Source: JAXGXT01 sp040772665 (GTDB lineage Bacteria; Bacillota; Clostridia; Lachnospirales; Anaerotignaceae). Taken from it: 64,000 nt of DNA. Of this stretch, positions 44,744 to 53,262 are shown piece after piece. Where the stretch lies: positions 62,001-126,000 of the forward strand of contig JAXGXT010000006.1 of assembly GCA_040772665.1 (NCBI GenBank), given 5' to 3'. The translations under genes and the position numbers were made by a program. The notes beneath the pieces were generated by a model. It ran no database searches. It was not told where the DNA came from and saw only the letters and a program-made list of their open reading frames with translations. Position 1 is the stretch's first letter; every line of letters starts with the position of its first letter.

Positions 44744-44968
44744 TTACTGGGCAGCAAGCATGGCTTTATAAATATATTCAAAGCCATACACAAGACAAAA
44801 AATCATTATCATCCACCAAATTGCAGATTTTGGGGCTTTTTCAGATTTTTTTGTTCTTTCTTTTTTTATAAAATTTTCGTAAAAAGTAAGCGGTCTTTTT
44901 TGATTGTTATCAACGTGACCAAGGCTCTGTTTATACATGGACATATTGCCATAATCTTTATCTTTCAT
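44744..44968 (-). CDS. Small single-pass membrane protein, function unknown
   Basis: This protein of about 74 residues has ATG at 44968 after GGAGGGGTTAAAA. The N-terminal half is charged and soluble (YGNMSMYKQSLGHVDNNQKR), then KKERTKKSEKAPKSAIWWMI leads into a C-terminal membrane helix (IWWMIMIFCLVYGFEYIYKA). This is the layout of a tail-anchored small membrane protein. No family was recognised and no functional partner is evident. The good ribosome binding site and its own terminator support a real gene. Confidence 0.75.
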   Translation of the reverse strand: MKDKDYGNMSMYKQSLGHVDNNQKRPLTFYENFIKKERTKKSEKAPKSAIWWMIMIFCLVYGFEYIYKAMLAAQ

Positions 44969-45063
44969 TTTTAACCCCTCCAATTAACATTATTGTATAT
45001 AAAAGCACGCAGCTTGTCAAATACAGTATTTACAATAACATACGGAAAGAAGAATTAAAAAGT

Positions 45064-46287
45064 TTATTTAGGCATGAGAATTACTCCCGCTTTGTCATCC
45101 CCAGGAGATTGTGCCCAAGGGTCACCGCCCACTGCAAACATCTGATCATTTTTTGCCATTTTTGTTACAACCCTTATTGTGTCCTTGGCATTAAGCACTT
45201 CCTCTTTAAGAGAAATTCCAAAACCCGGTCTATCGCTTAAATAAATATGTCCGTCTTTTATGTCAACACCATTGTCGGTTATGTCAAAAGTTTTGTAAAG
45301 GGAACGAACCGTTTCAATTCCGTTTGTGTTAGGGCAGCTGATCATAAGATGGGCAACAACCATGGTCATTACAGGAGAGCCGCAGTTATGAGTTGTTACA
45401 GGAAGATGATATGCATCTGCCATTGCGGCAATTTTTTTACACTCGGTTATTCCTCCGCAATAGCTAACATCAAACATGGCAATATCGCAGGCATCCTTTT
45501 CAAAAAGCTCTCTAAACTGATATTTTGTAACAAGCCTTTCACTTGCCAAAATGGGAAGTTTTGTTTTCTTTCTTAAATTTGCAAAACATGTAATATTGTC
45601 AACACTTATAGGGTCTTCAAACCACATAGGGTCATACTGCTCCAGCTCTTCGGCAATTCTGACAGCCATGGGAAGGTTCCATCTGGAGTGGCCTTCAAAA
45701 GCAATCTCCATTTTATCCCCCACAGCATCCCTGATTTTTTTAAAAGGAATAAGACCTTTTCGAATTTCTGCCCTTGTTACATACTGACCGTTATATCTTT
45801 CTGAAATTCCGTCAAGGGGCCAAATCTTCATAGCTTTAATTCCATTTGCAAGAAGGTCTTTTGCAAGCTCTCCCGCATCTTCCATAAACCACTCTCTATC
45901 CCTTATATTTCCATAGCTTATGCATGTGTTATAAACCCTTAGACTATCTTGTGTTTTTCCTCCAAGAAGATTATAAACAGGCATATTGGCAGCCTTTCCT
46001 TTAATATCCCAAAGAGCCATGTCCACAGCACCCATAGCCCTCATTTCAGCCCCCATATACCCTGTATAATTGGCACTGTCATACATCATTGCCCAAAGCT
46101 TTTCGTTTTGAAGAGGGTCTTTTTGAAGTATAATTTCCGCACAGAAATTATGAACTGCTGTTTTTGTAAGCTCTACTTTGTCTGTTGCTTCTCCTATGCC
46201 CGTTATTCCCTCGTCTGTGTGAATAAGCACCCAAAGATGCCTTGGATGTGCAGGAAGCTGAACAGTTTCTACCGATGTAATTTTCAT
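45064..46287 (-). CDS. Enolase superfamily (mandelate racemase / sugar-acid dehydratase-like)
   Basis: This 407-residue protein has the MR/MLE layout: a capping domain (about 1-120) with TDEGITGIGEATDKVELTKT, and a TIM barrel with metal ligands near AFEGH (about 200), WFEDPI and ASERLV. The catalytic base candidates are Lys in IKAMKIW and His in THNCGSPVM. Members dehydrate acid sugars such as galactonate, gluconate, mannonate or fuconate. Substrate cannot be set from motifs. ATG at 46287 follows GGAGGTTAATTT. The GntR regulator gene lies 115 bp upstream, with a hairpin terminator between. Confidence 0.9.
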   Translation of the reverse strand: MKITSVETVQLPAHPRHLWVLIHTDEGITGIGEATDKVELTKTAVHNFCAEIILQKDPLQNEKLWAMMYDSANYTGYMGAEMRAMGAVDMALWDIKGKAANMPVYNLLGGKTQDSLRVYNTCISYGNIRDREWFMEDAGELAKDLLANGIKAMKIWPLDGISERYNGQYVTRAEIRKGLIPFKKIRDAVGDKMEIAFEGHSRWNLPMAVRIAEELEQYDPMWFEDPISVDNITCFANLRKKTKLPILASERLVTKYQFRELFEKDACDIAMFDVSYCGGITECKKIAAMADAYHLPVTTHNCGSPVMTMVVAHLMISCPNTNGIETVRSLYKTFDITDNGVDIKDGHIYLSDRPGFGISLKEEVLNAKDTIRVVTKMAKNDQMFAVGGDPWAQSPGDDKAGVILMPK

Positions 46288-46335
46288 AAATTAACCTCCA
46301 GTAACGTGTAACACTCTACGTTGATTTTTAAAAAA

Positions 46336-46374
46336 GCGGCCTTAACAGAAATATAATAATTTCAGTAAGTCCGC
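46336..46374 (-). terminator. Hairpin between gntR and enolase-superfamily genes
   Basis: On the minus strand GCGG (46371-46374 complement) through ACTTACTGAAAT pairs with ATTTCTGTTAAGGCCGC, with two mismatches, followed by six T. It lies between the GntR stop and the enolase-family start. No promoter is visible after it, so transcription into the second gene may need read-through. Confidence 0.65.
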
Positions 46375-46402
46375 ATATTTACTTTTTAAATATAATTTTC
46401 TT

Positions 46403-47059
46403 TTACTTTCTGCCTTCAATTATAACTCTCTTGCACTGGTCAAAGTGATTTTTAACAGCTTGATAAGCATCCATTTTATTACCTGATTCTATAGCTTTAA
46501 GCAAATCGTCATGCTCATTCATTGTTCCCTCGGCTCTTCCGTTTTTATACAAAGACCTCATGCCCACAAGTTTAATTTTGGCTCTTAGGTTGTCCATAAT
46601 GTTTAAAAACTGGCTGTTTCGAGCAAACTCCAACAGCTCTTTATGAAACAAAGTATCGTTTTCCATCCAAAGGTTTGGAGAAACATGGGCCTCATAGGCT
46701 TCTCTCTCCACTTCGCTTAAGTGTCGAAGACGTTTTAGAAGAGCTTTTCCCTCCATTGTGTTTATCTGCTCGGCAGCATACATGGCACAATATCCTTCTA
46801 TTGCACATCTAAGCCCAAAAATTTCCTCAATTTCTTTATTGCTCATTGGTTTTACAGAAAACCCTTTGTTTGGATGTATTTGCAAAAATCCTTCTTGTGA
46901 AAGCTGCAAAACCGCTTCTCTTATAGGGGTTCTGGAAATCTCAAGCATATCTGCAAAATATTGTTCACTATAAATTTCAGTCGGCTTAATTTTTTCTTCG
47001 GTTATAGCATTAAGCAAATAATCGTAAGATTGCTTTTTTAATGTCACTCGTTTTATCAT
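46403..47059 (-). CDS. GntR family regulator (FadR-type, FCD domain)
   Basis: This 218-residue protein has an N-terminal winged HTH (about 1-75, SEQYFADMLEISRTPIREAV and HPNKGFSV) and an all-helical FCD domain (about 90-210) with the metal-binding Asp/His pattern near LWMENDTLFHKELLEFARNS. Such regulators sense sugar acids and repress dehydratase genes. It precedes the enolase-superfamily gene, its likely target. A perfect 14-bp palindrome at 47077-47090, just upstream of its own start, is a likely operator for self-control. ATG at 47059 follows GGAGGTTTTTGT. Confidence 0.93.
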   Translation of the reverse strand: MIKRVTLKKQSYDYLLNAITEEKIKPTEIYSEQYFADMLEISRTPIREAVLQLSQEGFLQIHPNKGFSVKPMSNKEIEEIFGLRCAIEGYCAMYAAEQINTMEGKALLKRLRHLSEVEREAYEAHVSPNLWMENDTLFHKELLEFARNSQFLNIMDNLRAKIKLVGMRSLYKNGRAEGTMNEHDDLLKAIESGNKMDAYQAVKNHFDQCKRVIIEGRK

Positions 47060-47076
47060 ACAAAAACCTCCACGTT

Positions 47077-47090
47077 AGTAGTATACTACT
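47077..47090. promoter_or_regulatory. 14-bp perfect palindrome upstream of gntR (candidate operator)
   Basis: AGTAGTA-TACTACT lies 18 bp before the GntR start codon, where a repressor would block transcription. GntR/FCD operators typically have TxGTxxxACxA-like cores; TAGTATACTA fits that style. Confidence 0.65.
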
Positions 47091-47298
47091 TCCACGCTTT
47101 AATGTCAAATCAATTTGCAACAACTCTTTTAAAGGAGTTTAGAAAATACCGCCATAACAAAGTTGGGGTTCCGAGGTAAGTTCCTAATCAAGAAAATTTT
47201 TTTAAAACCTTATGGATATGCGGCTTTTAGGCGGTTTAAGTGTTCTAATTTCCCTTAAAGCTTTTGAAACAAAGTCTGTTTTTCTTCAAACCTTTAAA

Positions 47299-48498
47299 TT
47301 ATCTCTCACCCATATTTTTAATTATTTTAGTTAAAATTATATTTGCAACTTCTTCCTTTGACATTAATTCTAGCTGTTCCTCACTATTTTTAGTTATTAA
47401 AGTAACAATATTCGTGTTTGTTCCAAACCCTGCACCTTCTTGTTTAAGGTTATTGGCAACAATCATGTCTATATTTTTCTTTACAAGTTTTTCTCTTGAA
47501 TTTTTAACCATATTTTCTGTTTCCATTGAAAAACCGCATATAAATTGACCCTCAGTTCTGTTTTCCCCCATATATTTAATTATATCAATGTTTCTTGCCA
47601 TTTCCATTGTCATATCGCCGTCTTTTTTCTTGATTTTTTCATCGGCAAACACAGCGGGCCTATAGTCTGCAACAGCGGCGGCTTTTATTATAATATGATT
47701 TTTCCTAAACTCTTTTTCAAAAACTTCAAACATATCCTGAGCAGATATAATGTTTATCGTTTTAACAAATGCAGGAGGCTTTAAATTAGTTTTTCCGCTT
47801 ACAAGGGTAACATCAGCACCTCTTCTTGTTGCCGCTTTTGCAATTTCATAGCCCATTTTTCCTGTTGAATGGTTGCTTATATATCTAACAGGGTCAAAAG
47901 CTTCTTGGGTAGGCCCTGCACTTACAATAACATTTAATCCTTTCATATCCTTTTCATAAGCAATCTCCTGAAGAATATATTCTATAAGAAGGGCTTCTTC
48001 AGGCATTTTCCCATCCCCCTCATCACCGCATGCAAGATAGCCGCTATCAGGAGGAATAATTGTATAACCGAAATGTTTAAGCTTTGCAATATTATCTTGA
48101 ACAATGGGGTTATTATACATTGTGGTGTTCATTGCAGGGGCAACAATAACATTACAACGCATTGCCATTGTGCTTGTTGTAAGCATATCGTCTGCAATTC
48201 CGTTTGCAATTTTGCCTAAAACATTTGCTGTGGCAGGCGCAATAAGCATTATATCTGCCCTTTTTCCAAGGGAAACATGCTCCACGTGAAACTCAAAATT
48301 TCTGTCAAAAGTATCCGTAAGGCATTTATGCCCCGTTAGTGTTTCAAAGGTTATGGGGTTAATAAAATTAGCTGCATTTTTAGTCATTACAACATGAACA
48401 TCAGCATTGAGTTTTTTAAGCATACTTACGCAGTTTGCCATTTTGTAAGCGGCAATTCCGCCGCAAACACCCACAACAACTGTTTTACCCTTAAGCAT
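47299..48498 (-). CDS. coaBC: CoaBC: phosphopantothenoylcysteine decarboxylase / phosphopantothenate-cysteine ligase
   Basis: CoaBC makes 4'-phosphopantetheine from phosphopantothenate and cysteine, two steps of coenzyme A synthesis. The 399-residue protein has an N-terminal FMN-binding CoaC part (about 1-185) with catalytic His in EHVSLGKRADIMLIAPATAN and the substrate motif APAMNTTMYNNP (PxMNxxMW-like). The C-terminal CoaB part (about 187-399) has VIVSAGPTQEAFDPVRYISN and NHSTGKMGYEIAKAATRRGA. The order is normal and no key motif is missing. The rfbA gene precedes it by 21 bp, so they may be cotranscribed, though the pathways differ. PanC lies elsewhere in the window (55152). Confidence 0.97.
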   Translation of the reverse strand: MLKGKTVVVGVCGGIAAYKMANCVSMLKKLNADVHVVMTKNAANFINPITFETLTGHKCLTDTFDRNFEFHVEHVSLGKRADIMLIAPATANVLGKIANGIADDMLTTSTMAMRCNVIVAPAMNTTMYNNPIVQDNIAKLKHFGYTIIPPDSGYLACGDEGDGKMPEEALLIEYILQEIAYEKDMKGLNVIVSAGPTQEAFDPVRYISNHSTGKMGYEIAKAATRRGADVTLVSGKTNLKPPAFVKTINIISAQDMFEVFEKEFRKNHIIIKAAAVADYRPAVFADEKIKKKDGDMTMEMARNIDIIKYMGENRTEGQFICGFSMETENMVKNSREKLVKKNIDMIVANNLKQEGAGFGTNTNIVTLITKNSEEQLELMSKEEVANIILTKIIKNMGER

Positions 48499-48519
48499 TT
48501 AAATTCACCTCTTTGGTTT

Positions 48520-49395
48520 TTATTGTTCTGTAAAGTCAATTCTTGAAAGAATATATTTGCCGTAATTTGTTGTTTTAAGTTCATCTCCAAGAAGTTTTAT
48601 TTGGTTTTTATTAATCCAGCCGTTATTATAAGAAATTTCCTCCACGCAGGCAACATATTTGCCTGTTTCTTTTTGAATGTTTCTAATAACAAAAGCCGCC
48701 TCTAAAAGGCTGTCCTCTGTTCCTGCATCAAGCCAAACAAAATCGTCTTTAAGCTTAACAACATTAAGTTGTTTCAGTTTAAGATATTCGTTGTTAACGG
48801 AAGTTATCTCCAGTTCTCCCCTTTGTGAGGGCTGAATGTTTTTGGCAATATCCACAACCTTGTTGTCATAAAAATAAAGCCCCGGAACAATATAGTTGGA
48901 TTTTGGATTCTTTGGTTTTTCCTCAATGCTTATGGCTTTGCCTTTTTCGTCAAATTCCACAACACCAAAGGCTTCAGGATTTTTCACATAATAGCCAAAT
49001 ATTGCGGCACCAGATTTATTTTTTGAAGCCTCAAAAAGATATTCCCTTAATCCGTCACCATAAAAAATATTATCTCCTAAAACAAGACAAACCGAATCAT
49101 TTCCTATAAATTCTTCACCTACTATAAAAGCATCTGCAATTCCCCTTTGAACCTTTTGCTCTTTATATTGTATGTTCATTCCAAGTTGACTTCCATCCCC
49201 CAAAAGACGTTCAAAAGATTCATAGTCACTTGGCGGAACAATTATAAGAACATCTTTAATACCTGCCTGCTGCAAAACAGCAAGGGGGTAATACAAAAGA
49301 GGTTTGTCATATATTGGTATTAAGGGTTTACAAACTGTTTTCGTCATTGGATAAAGCCTTGTGCCTTTACCTGCAGCAAGAATAATACCTTTCAC
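48520..49395 (-). CDS. rfbA: Glucose-1-phosphate thymidylyltransferase
   Basis: This enzyme makes dTDP-glucose from glucose-1-phosphate and dTTP, the first step to dTDP-rhamnose and other deoxysugars. The 291-residue protein begins MKGIILAAGKGTRLYPMTKT with GKGTRLxP as the nucleotide-binding signature; later are VLGDNIFYGDGL and PKSNYIVPGLYFYDN and WLDAGTEDSLLEAA. The other rml genes (rmlB, C, D) are not in the window. ATG at 49395 follows GGAGGAATTAAAAAGTG. Upstream is a 390-bp AT-rich gap to the divergent ferritin gene. Confidence 0.95.
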   Translation of the reverse strand: MKGIILAAGKGTRLYPMTKTVCKPLIPIYDKPLLYYPLAVLQQAGIKDVLIIVPPSDYESFERLLGDGSQLGMNIQYKEQKVQRGIADAFIVGEEFIGNDSVCLVLGDNIFYGDGLREYLFEASKNKSGAAIFGYYVKNPEAFGVVEFDEKGKAISIEEKPKNPKSNYIVPGLYFYDNKVVDIAKNIQPSQRGELEITSVNNEYLKLKQLNVVKLKDDFVWLDAGTEDSLLEAAFVIRNIQKETGKYVACVEEISYNNGWINKNQIKLLGDELKTTNYGKYILSRIDFTEQ

Positions 49396-49785
49396 TTTTT
49401 AATTCCTCCCATACTTTAAAATTTTACTCATCTATATTAAAATCTTTTAGTAACGCTGTAAAACATTATAATCAATGTATTTTTAAAAGACATTTCATAA
49501 AATTAAGTTTTACTAAAGCTTTTATATCTCTTATAAAAATCATAGTCCCTTGACAAAATATTGTACCATATTACTGTTATATTTTGTATCTTTTTTGCTA
49601 AAATTATTATTTTTAAGATTTAATATATATTTTTTTAATAATTATTGTGATTAAGTCACAGTTAAATATTAAAAATGCTGGTATACTATTAAAATATAAA
49701 TATATTTTTATATGTAACTTTTGTTTCTTATTTAGACTTTAACAATTTAAAAATTTATTGTTTTTATTTGAAAGGAGATACTAAT
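49396..49785. other. Divergent intergenic region of rfbA and ferritin
   Basis: About 390 bp of very AT-rich sequence with no coding frame. It should carry promoters for rfbA (minus) and ferritin (plus). The one distinct element is TGTGA-ttaag-TCACA at 49646-49660. No clear Fur or PerR box was recognised. Confidence 0.5.
49646..49660. promoter_or_regulatory. TGTGA-N5-TCACA dyad upstream of ferritin
   Basis: Perfect 5-bp arms with N5 spacing resemble Crp/Fnr-family sites (TGTGA-N6-TCACA). They lie about 125 bp before the ferritin start. A likely ferritin -10-like TATACT is at 49683-49688, placing the site upstream of it. Confidence 0.45.
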
Positions 49786-50298
49786 ATGGATAAAAAAGTT
49801 TCAGAATTATTAAACGAACAAATTCAAAAAGAGATTTTTTCTGCATATCTTTACTTAGGCATGTCAGACTATTACAGTGATGAAGGTTTAGACGGCTTTG
49901 CCAACTGGTTTTATGTTCAGGCTCAAGAAGAAATGAGCCACGCAATGCTTTTTAGGGAATATCTTCTCAATAACGGCGAAAAAATTAAACTTTTGCCTAT
50001 TGACGCACCTGAAAATGAATATTCATCTTTTGCCCTTCCTTTAGACAAAGCCTTGGAGCATGAGCAGTTTGTAACAGCATTGATTAATAGAATTTATGAA
50101 GCTGCAATGAATGTTAAAGACTTTCGTACATTAGAGTTTCTTAACTGGTTTATTAAAGAACAGGGAGAAGAAGAGAAAAATTCTTCCGACCTTATAAAAA
50201 AATTCGAACTTTTCGGCCATGATGCAAAGGGCCTTTATTCGTTAGATCAAGAATTGGCGGCAAGAGTGTATGCTCCTCCTTCATTAGTGCTTGATTAA
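49786..50298 (+). CDS. Ferritin (FtnA-type, non-heme)
   Basis: This 170-residue four-helix bundle stores iron as a 24-mer. Ferroxidase ligands are seen as Glu16 in NEQIQKEIFSAYLYLG, Glu and His in YVQAQEEMSHAMLFREY, and Glu/Gln around LNWFIKEQGEEEKNSSDLI. ATG at 49786 follows GAAAGGAGATACTAAT; an in-frame TTG at 49768 lies before this site and is not preferred. The gene ends in its own bidirectional terminator. No heme ligand pattern of bacterioferritin is present. Confidence 0.95.
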   Translation: MDKKVSELLNEQIQKEIFSAYLYLGMSDYYSDEGLDGFANWFYVQAQEEMSHAMLFREYLLNNGEKIKLLPIDAPENEYSSFALPLDKALEHEQFVTALINRIYEAAMNVKDFRTLEFLNWFIKEQGEEEKNSSDLIKKFELFGHDAKGLYSLDQELAARVYAPPSLVLD

Positions 50299-50403
50299 TA
50301 AATTAATTTAAGCTGTGCTAAATTGGCAAAGTCTTTCTTTAAAAAGAGGTTTTATGTGTCTGTGACATTTATGTTCAACTTCTAAAACTTTCTTGATAAT
50401 CTA

Positions 50404-50437
50404 AAATCCTCCTATCCGTAAAAGTATAGGAGGATTT
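50404..50437. terminator. Bidirectional terminator after ferritin
   Basis: AAATCCTCCTAT (50404-50415) and ATAGGAGGATTT (50426-50437) are perfect 12-bp arms with A/T tails. The next gene starts 62 bp downstream. Confidence 0.85.
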
Positions 50438-50499
50438 CTTATGACAAACTTTACATGCTTTAAAATTACTTTATTAAATTAAATTTTTTCGGAGGAAAA

Positions 50500-51363
50500 A
50501 TGTACGATAAAACAGTTACGATTTTAAACTCGCAAATACAGCACGGAAAATTAAGCAACAGAATTTATGTTATGCATGTTGATAAAAATAATATATCAGA
50601 AACACTAAAAAAACTTAACCTTTTGGCAATTGAAAACAGCTATACAAAAATCTTTGCTAAAGTTCCAGAAGGTATAAAAGAAACCTTTGAAAAAGAAAGT
50701 TTTCTTGTAGAGGCTCAGATACCTGATTTTTTTAACGGCAATGAAAAGTGCTTATTCATGGCAAAGTTTTTTCATAATGACAGGGCAAAGCCTGTTGACA
50801 AAAACCTAAACAATAAAGTTTTAAACACTGCCTTAGATAATAAAATCAAATCTTTAAACAAAAACGTACCTCTTCAAAATGGTTATGAAATTAAAAAAGC
50901 CACTCCTGATGATGCAAAAGAAATGGCTTTGATATATTCACTTGTTTTTGAAACATATCCCGTTGCTGTTTTTGATTCAAACTATATAAAAGAAAGCATG
51001 AAAGAAAATTATATTTATTTCATAGTTAAAAAAGAAAATACAATAGTAGGTGTTTCATCTTGCGATGTATGCAAAGCTGAAAAAAATGCGGAAATGACTG
51101 ATTTTGCAGTTCTTCCTCAACACAGAGAAAACAATCTTTCATTTTTTTTGCTTAAAGAAATGGAAAAGGAAATGTGTTCTTTAGGCATCAAATCTCTTTA
51201 CACAATTGCAAGAGCCGCCTCATTTTCAATGAATTCCACATTTTCAAAAAGCAATTATTCTTTTGGTGGAACACTTGTAAAAAACACCCAAATAGGCGGA
51301 GATATTGAAGATATGAATGTTTGGTTTAAAAATCTCATTCCCACTGAAAAACACCACGGTTAA
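50500..51363 (+). CDS. ablB: Beta-lysine N6-acetyltransferase
   Basis: AblB acetylates beta-lysine made by lysine 2,3-aminomutase, giving the compatible solute N6-acetyl-beta-lysine. The 287-residue protein has an AblB-specific N-terminal half (about 1-120, starting MYDKTVTILNSQIQHGKLSN and RIYVMHVDK) and a GNAT domain (about 130-280, with FIVKKENTIVGVSSCDV and TDFAVLPQHRENNLSFFLL). The partner ablA is not in the window. ATG at 50500 follows TCGGAGGAAAA. Its last 29 bases overlap the convergent MaoC-like gene. Identification rests on the N-terminal signature and is good. Confidence 0.85.
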   Translation: MYDKTVTILNSQIQHGKLSNRIYVMHVDKNNISETLKKLNLLAIENSYTKIFAKVPEGIKETFEKESFLVEAQIPDFFNGNEKCLFMAKFFHNDRAKPVDKNLNNKVLNTALDNKIKSLNKNVPLQNGYEIKKATPDDAKEMALIYSLVFETYPVAVFDSNYIKESMKENYIYFIVKKENTIVGVSSCDVCKAEKNAEMTDFAVLPQHRENNLSFFLLKEMEKEMCSLGIKSLYTIARAASFSMNSTFSKSNYSFGGTLVKNTQIGGDIEDMNVWFKNLIPTEKHHG

Positions 51364-52219
51364 GCACTATTTTATTTGTTGTTTTATCTATAAAACGAAA
51401 ATAAGCTGTATCTTCAGCCACTTTCCAAATTTGTATTTCAACAGGGCTTCCGGGTAAAAGAGGGCTGCTCATCTGTGCGGCCATACGCTTCATTCTTTCA
51501 GGCTCATTGGGTATAAGTGCAGCTATGTTCATTCGGCACGCAAACCCAAATGAGCATAAGCCTTGCATAATAGGCTGTTCAAACTTCATTTCCTTGGAAT
51601 ATTCAGGGTCAACATGTATTAAGTTTGTATCCCCGGTAAGTCGGTAAAGCAGGTTTTGAGTGGGCGACACATAATCTTCCACAATAAAATCCGCTTCTCT
51701 TTCAGGTATAACAACATCACTTTTAGGCATTGGTTTTCCGCCAAAACCTCCTGCCTCGTGGAAGAATGTAGAAGAAAAATTGGTGCAGACAAGGTTTCCC
51801 GCTTCATCTCTTACATCAATTTTTGTTTTAATTACTGCCCCTTTTCCTTCACCTCTGTCGTATACACCAACTATTTCATCCTGCCACTGAAAAGTTCCCT
51901 TAATAGGGTCTACAGGTCTATGAAGTATAATTTCATGATCCATATTTAAAAATGCAATTGTAGGCTTAATAATTTCTTCCGCAAGCATTGATGCCGGAAG
52001 CGGCATCCACTGATAAGGCTTCACATTCACAGTTCCCCAGTAAGGCACGGTTGCATACGTGGGAATTGCCTTAAGGCACTTTTCGTATGTATAAATCAAA
52101 TCTTCTTTCCCTGCTCCAACTGCCAGCGCATAAAGAATAACATCCCGCCAAGTATATTCCATATATCGAGGCTCCATTTTCTTGCCTGTTAAGGCTTCTT
52201 CCAGATTAATCTTTGACAT
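51335..52219 (-). CDS. MaoC-like (R)-specific enoyl-CoA hydratase, double hot-dog
   Basis: This 294-residue protein has two hot-dog folds like eukaryotic-type 2-enoyl-CoA hydratase 2. The N-terminal part (about 1-145, starting TWRDVILYALAVGAGKEDLI) is the non-catalytic half. The C-terminal MaoC half has the hydratase 2 motif YRLTGDTNLIHVDPEYSKEM, with catalytic Asp and His, and QPIMQGLCSFGFACR. It hydrates trans-2-enoyl-CoA to (R)-3-hydroxyacyl-CoA. ATG at 52219 follows AAAGGGAGATTAAAA. No other fatty-acid genes are near. It is convergent and overlapping with ablB. Confidence 0.9.
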   Translation of the reverse strand: MSKINLEEALTGKKMEPRYMEYTWRDVILYALAVGAGKEDLIYTYEKCLKAIPTYATVPYWGTVNVKPYQWMPLPASMLAEEIIKPTIAFLNMDHEIILHRPVDPIKGTFQWQDEIVGVYDRGEGKGAVIKTKIDVRDEAGNLVCTNFSSTFFHEAGGFGGKPMPKSDVVIPEREADFIVEDYVSPTQNLLYRLTGDTNLIHVDPEYSKEMKFEQPIMQGLCSFGFACRMNIAALIPNEPERMKRMAAQMSSPLLPGSPVEIQIWKVAEDTAYFRFIDKTTNKIVLNRGVFQWE

Positions 52220-52394
52220 TTTTAATCTCCCTTTTAAATTCTTATTATTTTTATAATATCATAAAAATAATACCACAAAAATAAATGATGTAAAACCAAT
52301 TAATTCCTTAGACTTAAACCATTGACTTATATAAACTACTGTGCTAACTTAAAAATAAGTAAAACTTAAACCTAAAGTATACAGGAGGGTAATC

Positions 52395-53125
52395 ATGGAT
52401 ATTTCAAACCCGGTTTTTATTGCAGCTTGTGTTTTTACAAGGGAACACCCTCAGCTTAGCAAGGTTGTTCAAGAATATATACACACACGGTTTAACATGC
52501 CTATAATGCGCTGTTGTGTAAAAAATTATATGGTTAAGGAATTTGAAAATGAAATGCAGCCTAAAATTTCTGAACAATGGAATAACTTCCCCATTATATT
52601 GATGTTAATGAATCAAACACAGTTATTTATATCTGCCATAATTGTTTGGCAATATTTCAAGAACAGCTGCCAAAGATACCGATTATGTCGTTTTGGGAGT
52701 TGGTTTTAAACGATGACAGTTTCCCCTATCCTGATTATAAAGGTGAAAAAATCACACTGCAGGATTGCTGGCGTTCCCATGATAACACTGTTGAACAAGA
52801 CACTGTGAGAAAGCTGCTTAAAAAAATGAATGTGGAAATTGTTGAGCTTGAAGAAAACAGAGAAAAAACCGACTTTTGCGGAATTTCACTTTTTTCTCCG
52901 GCACCTGAAAGAAACCTTAAATTGGCTCCTAAGCGATTTGTTGAAAACGCAGAAGGCAAATTTATAGAGCACAGTGAGGAAGAACAGAAAAAAATAATGG
53001 AAGACTACTGTAAAAATATAACCACAGAAAAAGTAGTTTCATACTGTCATTATTGTGCTAAAGGGCTTAAAGTTGGGGGCAAAGACAGCTTTCATCTTGC
53101 ACATCTTCTTTTCGGACTTGCGTAA
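52395..53125 (+). pseudogene. Cys-rich (CCG-domain, heterodisulfide reductase-like) protein, frameshifted
   Basis: Two frames join into one protein of about 243 residues. The first (52395 on, ATG after AGGAGGGTAATC) gives DISNPVFIAACVFTREHPQL and PIMRCCVKNY, then leaves the family frame at the CCCC of 52589-52592. In the -1 frame the sequence continues HYIDVNESNTVIYICHNCLA and SFWELVLNDDSFPYPDYKGE to the end at 53125. One extra C would restore it. The cysteine pattern (ACVF, RCC, CHNC, DCW, FCG, YCHYC) matches, from memory, Clostridial proteins with CCG-type FeS-binding motifs, except that the first Cys of CCG is Phe. The homopolymer suggests a recent loss or a sequencing error. Confidence 0.82.
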
Positions 53126-53184
53126 CATTTAAGGCTTGGTTTAAAAGAAGTAAAAGCCTAAATGTCTAAATTTAAAAACAACCC

Positions 53185-53225
53185 AAAAAGAGCCTTTTAC
53201 CAGCATTTAGCAAAAGGTTCTTTTT
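53185..53225 (+). terminator. Terminator after the Cys-rich protein gene
   Basis: AAAAAGAGCCTTTT (53185-53198) pairs with AAAAGGTTCTTTTT (53212-53225) with one G-U; T5 at the end. It lies 60 bp after the stop. Confidence 0.7.
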
Positions 53226-53262
53226 AAATTTTTATATATTTTTAAATGTTAAAAAGCTATAT

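Noticed and set aside
52575..52600. Programmed -1 frameshifting in the Cys-rich gene
   Set aside because: The site C-TTC-CCC does not allow both tRNAs to re-pair after a -1 slip; a lost C or sequencing error explains it better.
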